From assembly GCA_037176905.1 (NCBI GenBank), contig JBBBWG010012446.1:1-47230 (forward strand): a stretch of 47,230 nt of DNA, given 5' to 3'. Under the pieces are notes generated by a model. It was not told where the DNA came from. It saw nothing but the letters and a program-made list of their open reading frames with translations, and made no database searches. This DNA comes from Azolla pinnata. Lineage: Eukaryota; Streptophyta; Polypodiopsida; Salviniales; Salviniaceae. Both the position numbers and the translations under genes were made by a program. This document shows positions 36,281 through 46,949 of this stretch, one piece after another. Position 1 is the stretch's first letter, and every line of letters starts with the position of its first letter.

Positions 36281-37521
36281 TGTGGAGGTATGGAACGGGA
36301 GATTCCCGAGTACTGATTTGCTGCACCGATAAGAAATAAGAAATCCATTATTAACTAAAAAGCAAAGATTTTGTGATGATGTGCTGCACAAAAAGAAGTG
36401 CAAATCCTTTATGCAAATAATTTGCATACACACAAATAATGCAAATATGTGATAGACCATATGGGCATATGCCCTATTGATCATTGAAGCACTAAACACA
36501 TGAAAACGAAAGAAAATATTGCAAGCAGCTTGCTGCAGGGATTATACAGAAATCACAAAAGAAGGAATGCAATATGCAACACAACAAGTATACAAAGACT
36601 TCACAAATCAATATCGGAATGTGTAAGCAAACAAAAAAAAAACACAATGACTTGACAGAGAATGTGACACAGATGAAAAGAACCAAAGCAGTAAGCAAGA
36701 TGTGGTAAAAATATAAGATTACATAGATATCATGCACTTGTCATAAATCACGACGAATTCCTCTGATTTTCACCAGAACTCTGGTTAAAATAGACTTAAT
36801 GCTGATTACTAATCACAGAGGGTTGTTTCAACCATTCGCTAGGAAGTTGAAGTTGCAAATTAACGACAATTATTTCAGTCCCCGATTCACTGGAGAAAGA
36901 GATCAGCCATTGATACTGATAGAAAAAAATATACAAGGGCTTATTCAAACTAGAGAGTTTACAAAGAACCAGAATCCAATGCCTTCATGAACTGTTCACA
37001 GAGTCCTAAAACTCACTCGAAATGGGAACTCCCTCGATGTATGCCTGATTTTAAACCCGAAGAAAAAAAAAACAGGTTTTGATTCTTGAAACTCCGCAGA
37101 TTCCAGATCTCTTCATCTAATCAAATCTGTGATCAATAACAACAACACTGGCCAGAAACTGCAGAGACAAAGGTTCACCGTTACCTGGAGTTTCAGGCCA
37201 ATCAAACGCTGATTATGTACGTAGCTAATAGCATGTGCACGTATGCGGACTGAATGGAGAAAGTCATCTGCGGTTTCAGATCAAGCAGATTTCTTCCGTA
37301 TACATGCAAGTTTTGCGGCACATCTATTTTCATGCCCAATTCAGAATGAAGTTGACCGATCCGGCAGGAAGAGAGCTCAAACAAAGTGCAGAAAAGCCTG
37401 GGAGCAGATGCACATGGGTTATTGATGCAACAGAGAGCGACGGAGAGAAATGCAGGAAGGGGCCTCAAGGGGCGGCAAAACACGAAGATGGAGGCGCAGT
37501 ACGTATGTATGTATGCCCTAC
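36281..37521 (-). other. SNX2 5' UTR tail and 5' UTR intron
   Basis: Transcript sequence 36281-36320 precedes the ATG. The intron is inferred as 36321-37521, from donor GATCAG|gtaggg to acceptor ggtgcag. Introns in this position often raise expression in plants. Nothing else is recognised inside. Confidence 0.6.
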
Positions 37522-37921
37522 CTGATCAGGCGATCTGCAGGAAGCGGGAAGAAGGAAACGGAAGAAGATGGGAGACGACGAATCAGGCCATGGAACAGAC
37601 AGCGAGCGATTCCTCCATCTCCGAGCTCGCGAGAGGGCGATGGCGAAGAAGACAGAAACAGAGAAAACAGAGAAAAACAGAGAAACAGAGAACAAAACAA
37701 TAAATAGACAAAAACAAAATATCAAAACAGAAATTACAACCAAAATTTTCATGAAATGAAATGAAATGAGAATGAAATTGAAATTGAAATTGAAACTGAA
37801 ATGAAATTGAAATTGAAATTGAAATTGAAATTGAAATGAAATGAAAATGAGATCATTCATCATCATCCGAAGAAGAAGAAGAAGAGGAAGAAGAGGAGGA
37901 AGAAGAAGAGGAGCAGGAAGA
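37522..37921. promoter_or_regulatory. Shared region between head-to-head genes
   Basis: Between the inferred SNX2 first exon (minus) and the plus-strand thioredoxin-fold gene there are only about 400 bp. It must hold both 5' UTRs and both core promoters. It includes the hexanucleotide microsatellite at 37742-37850 and a (GAA/GGA)n purine tract at 37869-37920. No TATA box stands out. Confidence 0.5.
37742..37850. repeat. (GAAATT)n / GAAAT microsatellite
   Basis: Runs of gaaatt (about ten) interspersed with gaaat and gaaact, ending at 37850. It lies in the head-to-head promoter interval. Confidence 0.95.
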
Positions 37922-38045
37922 ATGGCGATGATGCCCTCCTTCCAGCTTCTTCGATCTTCTTCTTCTTCTTCTCCTCCATCAGCATACCCATCCTCCCATG
38001 CTTCTTCACTCCTCCTGTGTAAATTAAGAGGAAGAAGCAAAGGCA

Positions 38046-38084
<39 letters not shown>

Positions 38085-41000
38085 GCTGGAGACACAAGCG
38101 TTATCTCGCATCTAGGGCTGAGATCAAAGAGGAAGAGGGGCTCTCATCGACAGAAGGCGAATATGCATCGGCAACCTCCTTAGCTGCTGATTTCAAGGCT
38201 CCCGAGCCCAAAAGGTTTTATGTGAGAGGCGATAAGGTTCTCGACATCGTGGGATCCTCTCTAGCTTTGCCCTTCAGATTGGGATGCGGTGCCTTAGCTC
38301 AAGGGTGCGTATGAATGCGGGTACAATAATGTTTTCTGTTTGTCTATCTGCTTGTACGAATGTGCGACTGTATGCATGTAGGAATGCGTGTTTATGTTCT
38401 GTATGAAATGAATTGCGTGCCCATGTGTGTCGTTCTGAATGTGTTTGTGTGTGTCTATGCATGTAATGTAATTACGAACGCCTGTCGTGTATGTACATTC
38501 GTATGCACGAGTGCATCTATTTCTGCAAAGATTTGAATGTGTGAGTGTATGTATGCATATCATTTGTATCGGATATGAATGCGTGTATGTGTACATGTAC
38601 GTCGATATTGATGTGTGATTGTACGGTTACATGTCGATATTCATGTTGGTACATGATTGCATGTCCACACAAATGTGTGCATATGATCATATATATGCCT
38701 ATATAATTACGTGGGTTTGCATGTATGTGTGCTGGTAGACAAGCACAATCCTATTGATTTCTGCAATGCATCTTCTATTCACTGGACCTCACAGTCTGGC
38801 AAAAAAAAGTTCTTTTTATTTTGTGATCAGTTCGCAAGATATGAATCACGGTTCTGAGCACTTCGTAGTCCAACTACGGTGTTTTGCCTTGAGTTATTGC
38901 ACTAGATTATCGCTGCTTCAGATACCGAGTTAATTTCTTCCTTTGTTCGTAGGTATACAGCATCATGGGTCCCTGAGGCTGAATTCCCTGCTGATAGTTA
39001 TTCTTCTTTCACATTTGCAGGTACATAATTACTCTGTCTATTCACTGTTCTAGGCACATATGTTGGAATATCTCGCCAACATTTGGAGGATGAACTCATA
39101 GACGAGAATTATGTATGCCATAAGACATCTCACTGAATCCTAGCACTTGAAAAGTTTTGTATCATTTGTAAACTATACTCGTGCTGTTGAGTGCACGTGA
39201 GATAATTAAATAAGCCTGGAATTACACTATAGCATGCTAGAAGTACTGATGCTTTTTCATTGATTTTCCTACTTACAGGTCGTAAATTGAAGGAGACATC
39301 AAGTCTTGGGGCTCGACCTGCAAAGCCTATTGAAATCTATGAGTTTGAGGGGTACGAGAGATGGAACATTAGATAATAATCTTAGAAGCTACAATTACAG
39401 GTTTTCAGTGCATTCTTTAGTTACATATGTTATTTCGTAGCTTCAGGAGTCATTTGATTGTAATGCGTATCACTTGTTGCCACATTTCAATCTTGATGAT
39501 TAAGTTGATCGTCTTTGGAATTGTGCAGTACAATCGCACATTTTCAGCTTTTCTGAAAGGGTGTCTCTCATAGTTAAACCTTGCCCACAAAAATGGCATG
39601 GAGTCATGTGTGCTGTGCATGAGCAATGCACTAAACAATGATATCTGGACAGCTCGTGATATTGTCTATCCTTATCTTATGATGGTAGTTGCAATGCGGT
39701 ACTGCTTAATGGGATAGCATCTGATCTTACATGTCGTTTACGTGAGACAAAAAGAGAAGATAGAAAGAAACACCTCGTTAAATAGTATATATATCACATG
39801 CAGAAGGCCAAAACAGTGTATGACACCCAGAAGGATGTGATGTACAACTGTAACTTGGTCCAGTGAAACTACCTATCATTCACCAGAAACGAGAATCATA
39901 ATGGAGTTTGTAACAATTCAGGGTTCCTAACAGCTCCCTCAAGATAAATTGCTTTGTTCTTCGTTGGAGTTTTGGAGTTTCAAGTTTCGGAGCTGAGACA
40001 ATTAGGAAATGCTTGAAGTTTTTTTTATAAAGATAGAGGAGAAGAGAGATAGAGATGTTGTATTGTTTTTTTTGACAGGTGTCCTTTTTGTCGTAAGGTA
40101 AGCAAATTCGTGATCAAGATTGTTGCTTTATTATGAGATATATACAGTTTTTTAGTGCCTACACTGTTCTTTTTCTGATGAACAGGTTCGGGAAATCGTT
40201 TCTATCTTGGATCTGGATGTTCTCTACTATCCCTGTCCTCAGGGTGGACCAAACTTCAGACCCCAAGCGATAAAGCTTGGTGGGAAGAAACAGTTTCCTT
40301 ATATGGTACATAAGTTCGGAAGTCAATAATGTTTCTGTGGAAGATCCATTCTGAAGTCATATATCATTCTAACTCACGAAGGTCATGCTCACAATCTTTA
40401 AATGTGGTTTATACAGGTTGATCCTAATACTGGCGTTTCAATGTATGAATCAGATGATATAATCAAGTATTTAGTTGACAAATATGGTAACGTATCTTTT
40501 TATGTATTGTTTTGTTTTGTGTATCTTATTGTCTGGCTGTATATTCTGATATTCCAGAAGATAGTTGCGTAGAAAGGATATTAATGCATCAATCATAATA
40601 AGCATTCCTGTAATTGGGGGCCACACATCTAATTTTATATGCTGACCATAACATCTCCCCCCTTCTTGAAATCACCTTTATCTGCGAGGCAGTCACGTGC
40701 CAGAATGGTGATTACTTTGCTCATACGCACACTGGCTGCACATCAACAACTTCATCCGTTTTAGCTATATCATGTGGAATTATATAGTTTAACCTACTGC
40801 ACCTTTGAGTAGAGAGTGAATGTAAAGGTAGTTCTAACGGTTACAGTTGGGAACACATATAGGAAATTACTCTGGATGAATGGAGACTAGTAACTGTCTG
40901 CTTTGCTTGCAGCTGACTTTCACCTTGCAGGATTTATATGCCATGATAGCTGTGCATCTGTTTTTGCAATACACGTTTATTTTCTTAGTTATTACTGATT

Positions 41001-43198
41001 AACAGCCATTTAACTTTGTATATACTCAAGTCTGCTTAACACATGTACTCAAAATGATTAATGTGACTGGATTTGCATACTTTCACATGGGTTATGTTAG
41101 TTTCAATCATAACTTCTTTTCTTATCCAGGTGATGGAAAAGTTCCTGTGATGCTCTCACTTGGAATTGTGACTGTATGTAAACTACTTCTGTCTGTCATA
41201 TGCGATGTACAGAGTCGTTTATTTCTACTTGCCAAGAAAACTCTATCACCTGAAGGTACTCTGTATTTTCTATTTTCACACTGCAGACATTGACAGCAGG
41301 CTTAGCCATGATTGCACGAATGGGAAAGGTATATTGATTCTTGCTGTATCTTTAGTCCACTTTCTAAATTATCATAATTTAATCTCTGTTTCTTTTTCAT
41401 TGTCACGCGTAAAAGTTGTATTAGTCCTATATAAATATATAGCAGTGCTGAGGTTTCTCATGGTGTTCTTTGAATGCCCTGTGATTTTTGTTAGATTTTG
41501 ATACATCAGCCACCACTTGCAAAAATATGAAGATTCTTCAAGGGGTTTTCTACACTTCTACTCAGCCAATTTCTAAATTTGGGAGGCTTAGGCATTTATT
41601 GACCAAAATGGGTCTCACAAATTGGAAAGAGAGTAGAAGAGAATATCCATCGTTTGCTCTGGGGTTTAACCTTCACATCCAGCGAAGTACAGACCTGGGG
41701 GGTTCAACAATTATCTGTGATCTAGTTAGCCTAACCAATATAAAACAATCAGAACCATCTATTCTGTATTATGAGGAGAAGGTAAGAATGGACCACGACT
41801 ATCCATGAATGAGTATGGTTAGGAACATGGATACTCTGCTCATTCATATGTAGTGCCTTATGAACACTTAGTCATAATGCAGCTCAGGGAACTTCTCTGG
41901 CTGGCCAGCAAACTGCTTCTATAGTGTGACTAATACTACCTATGAAATACATCCATGGAAGGGGAGAGCACTCCTTTGGATGCTTGGAATTGTTTCTAGT
42001 ACTCAGGATATTTGATCGAGAGTAATCATCAGGTCTAAAGCTTGGAAACTTCATTATGGATCGAATTTGTTTGAGCACCTTGACAAATGGAAGGATGATT
42101 GAAATTGAATGAAAAATGGAACGTAAGTTTTCAATCTTCTGTTTAGAGAACATTCCTTTGGTTCTTTGTGCAATATATGGTTGACTATGTGCCTATTTCT
42201 GAAAATTAGGGATGTATAGTACTTAGTTGTCATTGAGATTCATATTAAGTTGTGTTACAAGCGCACATTTATTGGTCATCATTCACTTTCCCAGTTTTCT
42301 TTTGTTCCAGGGAAGTACATATGTACCCTCCAAACTACCTGAAAAACCTCTAGAATTATGGGCATATGAGGTGAGCTTTTCCAACCAGAGAATTTATTTA
42401 CTGATAATTTGCAGTTGTTTGTTTTTCTTTCTAAACTCTGATGATCATTAGATGATGCTTTGATGGACAGGCTTCACCTTTCTGTAAGATAGTGAGGGAA
42501 GTGCTGGTTGAGCTAGAGATACCACATATATATCATAGGTAAAGAAATTAATTTCCTATCGAATCTGTTTTCCTTTGTTATCACATCTGTTAATATTACT
42601 GAACCACATCCTTCTGGGTACAACAGCACTCCACGTGGAAGCAGCAAACGGTATGAGTTATTCCAACAAGTTGGGCATTTTCAGGTTAGACGTTATTGAC
42701 TGAGCTGGGAAAGCACAAATGCTAATGAAATTATGTCTTCACCTTCTCAAACAACATTCTTGCATGCTTGTATTGCATATTTTGTGTGCAGATATGATAC
42801 TCTGATACAATATTACATTCTCTTCTCTTGTTTAAGCTTTTCTTTCTGAATTTGGGACACTTCAATGAATCAATGAATTTATTTCTTCACCGAATCCCTA
42901 AGTCTCAAAGAACATTCTCACATGCTCCTATTACATGTTTTGCATACAACTATGATATGCTGTTACGATATTACATTGCCTCTTGTTTTAGCCTCTATAA
43001 CCTCTTCTTTCTTAATTTGGACCATTTAGATAACTGAGCATCAAATGACGTTATTTTTCATTGAAATTGTGTTCGAATATTGGTTTTTAGGTGCCATATT
43101 TGGAAGATCCAAACACTGGAGTGAAGACGTTTGAGAGTGCTTCCATAATAGAGTATTTGCAAGCAACATATGCTATCTCAAATGGCACACCAGCATGA
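37922..43198 (+). CDS. Plastid-targeted protein with two thioredoxin/GST-N folds
   Basis: Matches the plant family of Arabidopsis At5g03880: two tandem glutaredoxin/GST N-terminal-like domains behind a transit peptide. The biochemical role is not well defined; a redox function is inferred. Exons: 37922-38304, 38953-39020, 39279-39351, 40079-40097, 40186-40305, 40417-40486, 41130-41173, 41287-41328, 42311-42370, 42471-42538, 42627-42684, 43091-43198. They total 1113 nt, 370 aa. Residues 1-60 are Ser/Arg-rich, as in a chloroplast transit peptide, with a (AGC)n Ser run and Asn residues. Domain 1 (about 170-250) has CPFC (176-179) and the cis-Pro region QFPYMVDPNTGVSMYES. Domain 2 (about 287-368) has the single-Cys SPFC (295-298) and VPYLEDPNTGVKTFES. 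An in-frame upstream ATG at 37841 would add 27 Arg-rich residues. Intron 1 contains a TG/ATG-rich tract. Confidence 0.93.
40079..40097 (+). other. 19-nt microexon encoding the CPFCRK active-site motif
   Basis: The preceding exon ends ...YEFEG with GG| at 39351 and the following begins VREIVSIL at 40186. Only the 19 nt between tttgacag and gtaagc restore frame and supply CPFCRK, which the family has at exactly this place. The flanking introns are 727 and 88 nt. Confidence 0.9.
42739..43030. repeat. Diverged tandem duplication in the last intron
   Basis: The segments at about 42739-42860 and 42886-43030 share the order cttcacc, aacattct..catgct, attgcatrttttg, atatgatactctg..acratattacatt, ctcttgtttaagc and ttctttctgaatttgggac..tt. 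Identity is roughly 70-75 percent by eye, with a spacing of about 147 bp. It lies within the intron 42685-43090. Confidence 0.7.
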
Positions 43199-44080
43199 TT
43201 GTCCTCTTGAATTTTTTCTGTATATTCCAGAAAATCTCATGTGTTAACACCTCAACCAGATACTGTGTTTATTTCGTTATCTTACAACATTTGGCTTGGC
43301 ATTCATGCTGATGATTGTAAGAAATAATATTTATATGTGTATAATTATTGCATTGGACTGTGGCCCATGCAGTGAATCAAAATCATATGTACTTTGTCGG
43401 ATACACGAAGTGCTAAGAGTTGTTGCATATCTGACACATGCAGATATGGTGATTGGATCATCGTTCTATAATTTTACTCAACAACATTAAGCATGAAAGT
43501 TTTATACAGACAAATATAAACACAGGGACCTTCTGGCATAAAAAATTCAAGGAAAGAAGAAGCTTACACAATTTGGAATCGTATGTATATTAAGATGATT
43601 TGTGGGAAGTAGCTAGTACAATAATGTTTCAGATTTACTGTTTCAAAGTCTATGCTGTGATTTTTATGAGTAAGCATTACATCATGAGTTGAGTGCTAAG
43701 ATGTCAGCGAAATGGAATTGCAGCAGAGTATGAGTTCTTTATGGTAAAAGTATATCTTTGTGGTTAAATTATTCTCATACAGTATTTTTGATGATCATGT
43801 TACATTGATAACAAGTTTTGATCAAGACTTGTTATCAACATCGACACGAGACCGGTAGCTAAGCTTACAACCTAATCTAATCTATCGATTGTATTCCAAA
43901 GAATCAGCTTCTACTTGAGAAAATCTCGGAAGAGTCGGCAGCAGAAGGACCTGATGATGGGTGCAGAGTCTTTTGGTAATGAGATGGTAGTTCACATGCA
44001 TCATTTGGGCATGATCCTCTGTGTCTAAAGCTTTCCATCCAGCCGATTGCAGCATATGATTATGCAGGATTCGTGGGAAT
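43199..44080. other. Convergent intergenic region, 3' UTRs
   Basis: Between the stop codons of the thioredoxin-fold gene (plus) and the NAC gene (minus). No coding sequence is recognised. Confidence 0.5.
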
Positions 44081-44223
44081 GAATCCTATCTTGTGAAGCT
44101 CCAAAGGTCGACATGATTATGCAGGAATCCTATCTCGTGAAGTTCCAAAGATCGACGGAATCCTATCTCGTGAAGTTCCAAAGATCGACGGAATCCTATC
44201 TCGTGAAGTTCCAAAGATCGACG
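44081..44223 (-). repeat. 33-bp tandem repeat spanning the NAC stop codon
   Basis: Exact 33-bp copies lie at 44125-44157, 44158-44190 and 44191-44223, and a diverged fourth at 44081-44112. Read on the minus strand each unit gives [12 protein letters not shown]. The annotated stop (44196-44198) lies in the rightmost copy; the others are in the 3' UTR. Confidence 0.96.
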
Positions 44224-45426
44224 TCGCAGTTGGATGGATAATCTGGAGGTGCAGCAGGCAGCTGCATCTTGGTGGAGGAGAACAAGGCAGGCTGGGCATC
44301 CGGCATGGGCAAGCTGCAGAGCTCCTGATTGTATTTGGCCATGGTATCATACATGCTCCAGCCGTAGGGGAAGTGCCCATTGTAGATGAACTCCAGCAGC
44401 TCCTGATCCGACATGAAGAAGGGGGGCTTGTTGTCGTCGATGATGATGCTGCCGTCGATGTCGCGGGAGCATTCCTCCCCCGGATCATGATGATCCATGG
44501 CCTTCGATCCGCAGCCGTTCTCCGATCGATCGAGATCGAGAGGCGCAACAGCGGAGGCTGCTGCTGCTGCTGCTGCTGCTGCCTCCGAGCTCTGGAGCTG
44601 AGGCAGCTGAAAGAAGTCCTCTTCTGCTGCTTCTGCGGCTTCGAGCTTGCAGGGCAAGTGTGCGGCAATGGGCACCTCGGATTCATCTTTCTTGTGTTGT
44701 TTCCTGGGGGGGGGGATGATGATGCTTGCAGGGGTTTCTTCATCGGATGCGATCGAGCTGTAATGGGCATCCGGAGCTTCCTTGTCTGGCAGCGGCCGCT
44801 TCTTGAATACGCGGCAGACGACCCATCCATCTTCCTGCAGGGCCAAATTTAGATCCGGTTGTGCTTTCCGCTTTTACAGGCGAGAGATATTCAGTCGGGA
44901 AGAGAAGTAGCCAGCTATGTATATGTAATGCATGTTTTCTGTGGAATTCTGATGCCTTCTGACCCTCTAAACCCTAAACCCTAAACCCTAAACCATGTTT
45001 TGGGAGGTGAGAATTCGGAAGAGAAGCAGCTATGCCATGCATGTGGTTTAGATACATGCATCTGCGGAAGCTGTAACAGTAAATTCTGGGGAGTGATTTC
45101 CATGCAAGTTTTGAATCATCATGCTCTTGGAATGTGAAGCCCTAAACCCTAAGCTCAATGCCTTGAAACCCTAAACCTTAAAGCCCAATCAATGCCTGGA
45201 TGTGGAGTCCTAAACCCTAAACCCATGCTTTTGCTGCAGGCTTCGCGAAACCCTCAAGAAGAAGAAGAAGAAGAAGAAGAAGAAAAAGAGAAACCCTAGA
45301 CCCATGGCGGGCCGTGCTAATCTGAAGCAAAGAATTTGGGATTGTGGCAAGAAGAGGAGGAGCGATTGGAAATACAGAGGCTTTCTTTTTTTTACCGTGT
45401 TGCATTTGGCGGTAGGCAGGTCCCCC

Positions 45427-45457
<31 letters not shown>

Positions 45458-45709
45458 CATCGCCATGGTGGGTGATGAGGCGATACTCGTGCATGATCCA
45501 GTCGGTCTTGGTGCCATGGGGGGCTCGCCCGCGGTAGAAGACCAAGGTCTTGCGCATGCCGATGATGCCACTGTTGTTGCTGCAGATCTTGTTGTTGTTG
45601 TTGTGGCAGTTGCAGATGTTATTGTTGCAGTTGCAGCTGTTGCCATGGCCGCAGATCTTGCTGTTGTTGTTGCTGTTGTTGCTGTTGTTGTTGTTGTTGC
45701 TGTTATTGC

Positions 45710-45743
<34 letters not shown>

Positions 45744-45749
45744 GCTGTT

Positions 45750-45781
<32 letters not shown>

Positions 45782-45804
45782 AGCTGTTGCCATTGCTGCA
45801 GATC

Positions 45805-45875
<71 letters not shown>

Positions 45876-45903
45876 GCAGCTGTTGCCATTGCCGCAGATC
45901 TTC

Positions 45904-45935
<32 letters not shown>

Positions 45936-46319
45936 GCAGCTGTTGCCATTGCCGCAGATCTTGTTGATGTTGTTGTTGTTGTTGTTGTTGCAGATCTTGT
46001 TGCCATTGCTGCAGATCTTGTTGCCATTGCTGCAGATCTTGATGTTGTTGCAGATCTTGTTGCAGTTGCTGCAGATCTTGTTGCCATTGCTGCAGATCTT
46101 GGTGCCATTGCTGCAGATCTTGTTGCAGTTGCTGCAGATCTTGTTGCAGTTGCTGCAGATCTTGGTACTTCTACAGTGCCTGCTCGAGGTGCAGATGACC
46201 GCCTTGTCTCTCCCTGTGGCCTTCCAGAAGCCCGCTGCTGTTGCTCGGTTCGTGCGTGTCCCCGTCGGGTACTTCCTGTCCTTGAGGCTGAAGAAGTACC
46301 ACTCGCTCGCCGCCATGGA
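44196..46319 (-). CDS. NAC transcription factor, 5' exon(s) missing, repeat-expanded
   Basis: Plant-specific NAC-domain DNA-binding factor. Two exons are visible: 45396-46319 (308 codons) and 44196-44834 (212 codons plus stop), joined in phase 0. Exon A carries NAC subdomains C and [38 protein letters not shown], then [16 protein letters not shown] and [11 protein letters not shown]. Exon B starts with subdomain E ([13 protein letters not shown]), then a Ser/Ala/Asp-rich activation-type tail ending VDLWNFTR. Exon A opens at an acceptor (atcag|TCCATG), so the N-terminal A and B subdomains (PPGFRFHPTDEEL type) must lie beyond 47230; I could not find them in 46320-47230. A 627-bp Asn-rich insertion (45570-46196) splits the DNA-binding domain between KAV and GIIGMRKT. 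Exon A also has a His9 run and exon B an Ala9 run. The subgroup is uncertain. Confidence 0.85.
44965..45232 (-). repeat. Scattered CCCTAAA telomeric motifs in the NAC intron
   Basis: ccctctaaaccctaaaccct and following units lie at about 44965-44993. Further single or double ccctaaa units lie at about 45139-45152, 45167-45178 and 45210-45223. All lie within the intron 44835-45395. Confidence 0.85.
45573..46166 (-). repeat. Trinucleotide and 21-bp repeat inside NAC exon
   Basis: On the coding strand, 21-nt units AAGATCTGCAGCAAYRGCAAC (KICSNGN) repeat about nine times at 46005-46166. They are followed by long (AAC)n runs broken by further KICSNGNSC units. The longest pure run encodes about 23 Asn. 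The minus-strand frame is open throughout. Confidence 0.97.
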
Positions 46320-46550
46320 CTGATGATGATGCTGGGATCCGCCCGCTTTGCATTTCTCTGCACAGCATCATCACCATCGTCATCAATCATCGATCATCGA
46401 TCATCAGATATCATCTAGCATCAATCATCAATCATGATCAGTGCTCGATTCGGTTTGGTTCCGGGGGTTTTGGTGCCCTACTGGATCTGGGGGGCAAAGA
46501 AAGGAAGGGCGAAACACAAATCGACACGAACTTGCAGTTTGATCTGAAAA
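46320..46550 (-). other. NAC intron 1, 3' part
   Basis: The polypyrimidine tract is weak: the acceptor is preceded by an ATC/ATG-rich run. (ATCATCG)n-like simple sequence lies at about 46376-46440. No NAC first exon is seen here. Confidence 0.5.
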
Positions 46551-46910
46551 GAAGAAGATTCATCCTCGTCATCCTCTTCGTCCCCGTCCTCATCATCAGT
46601 CATTCTGGGGTTTTTTTTCTGTTTTTGGGTGCTTTGAAATCGACTGATCCAAGAAGGGAGCAACAAATGTGGTCACCAGCACAGGAAAGAAGAAGAAGAA
46701 GAAGAAGAAGAAGATTATGCTGATGATGATGATGATGATGATGAAGAAGAAGAAGATTCATCCACGTCATCTTCATCCTCATCATCAGTCATTCTGGGGG
46801 TTTTTTCTGTTTTTGGGTGCTTTGAAAACGACTGATCCAAGAAGGGAGCAACAAATGTGGTCACCAACACAGGAAAGAAGAAGAAGAAGAAGAAGATTAT
46901 GCTGATGATA

Positions 46911-46949
<39 letters not shown>

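Noticed and set aside
36281..36499. Upstream extension of the SNX2 frame (73 codons)
   Set aside because: The extension crosses an acceptor at 36320 and intron-like AT-rich sequence, and the family starts MMG, matching 36280.
37465..38097. Minus-strand frame of 210 codons, Leu/Phe-rich
   Set aside because: It runs through the (GAAATT)n microsatellite, the GAA tracts and the antisense of the transit-peptide exon. No family match.
39700..40060. Possible transposon remnant in intron 3 of the thioredoxin-fold gene
   Set aside because: The sequence has a retroelement-like feel (ctaacagctccctcaag), but I found no terminal repeats, target duplication or coding remnant.
44117..44830. Overlapping minus-strand frame of 237 codons beside the NAC C-terminal exon
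   Set aside because: It is a shifted frame of the same exon. The frame with [13 protein letters not shown] at the acceptor is the real one.
45336..46418. Long open frames on the plus strand and in other minus frames over the NAC exon (poly-Leu, poly-Val, poly-Thr)
   Set aside because: They are products of the GTT/AAC trinucleotide repeat, which is open in most frames. Only the minus frame that joins the NAC blocks has family support.
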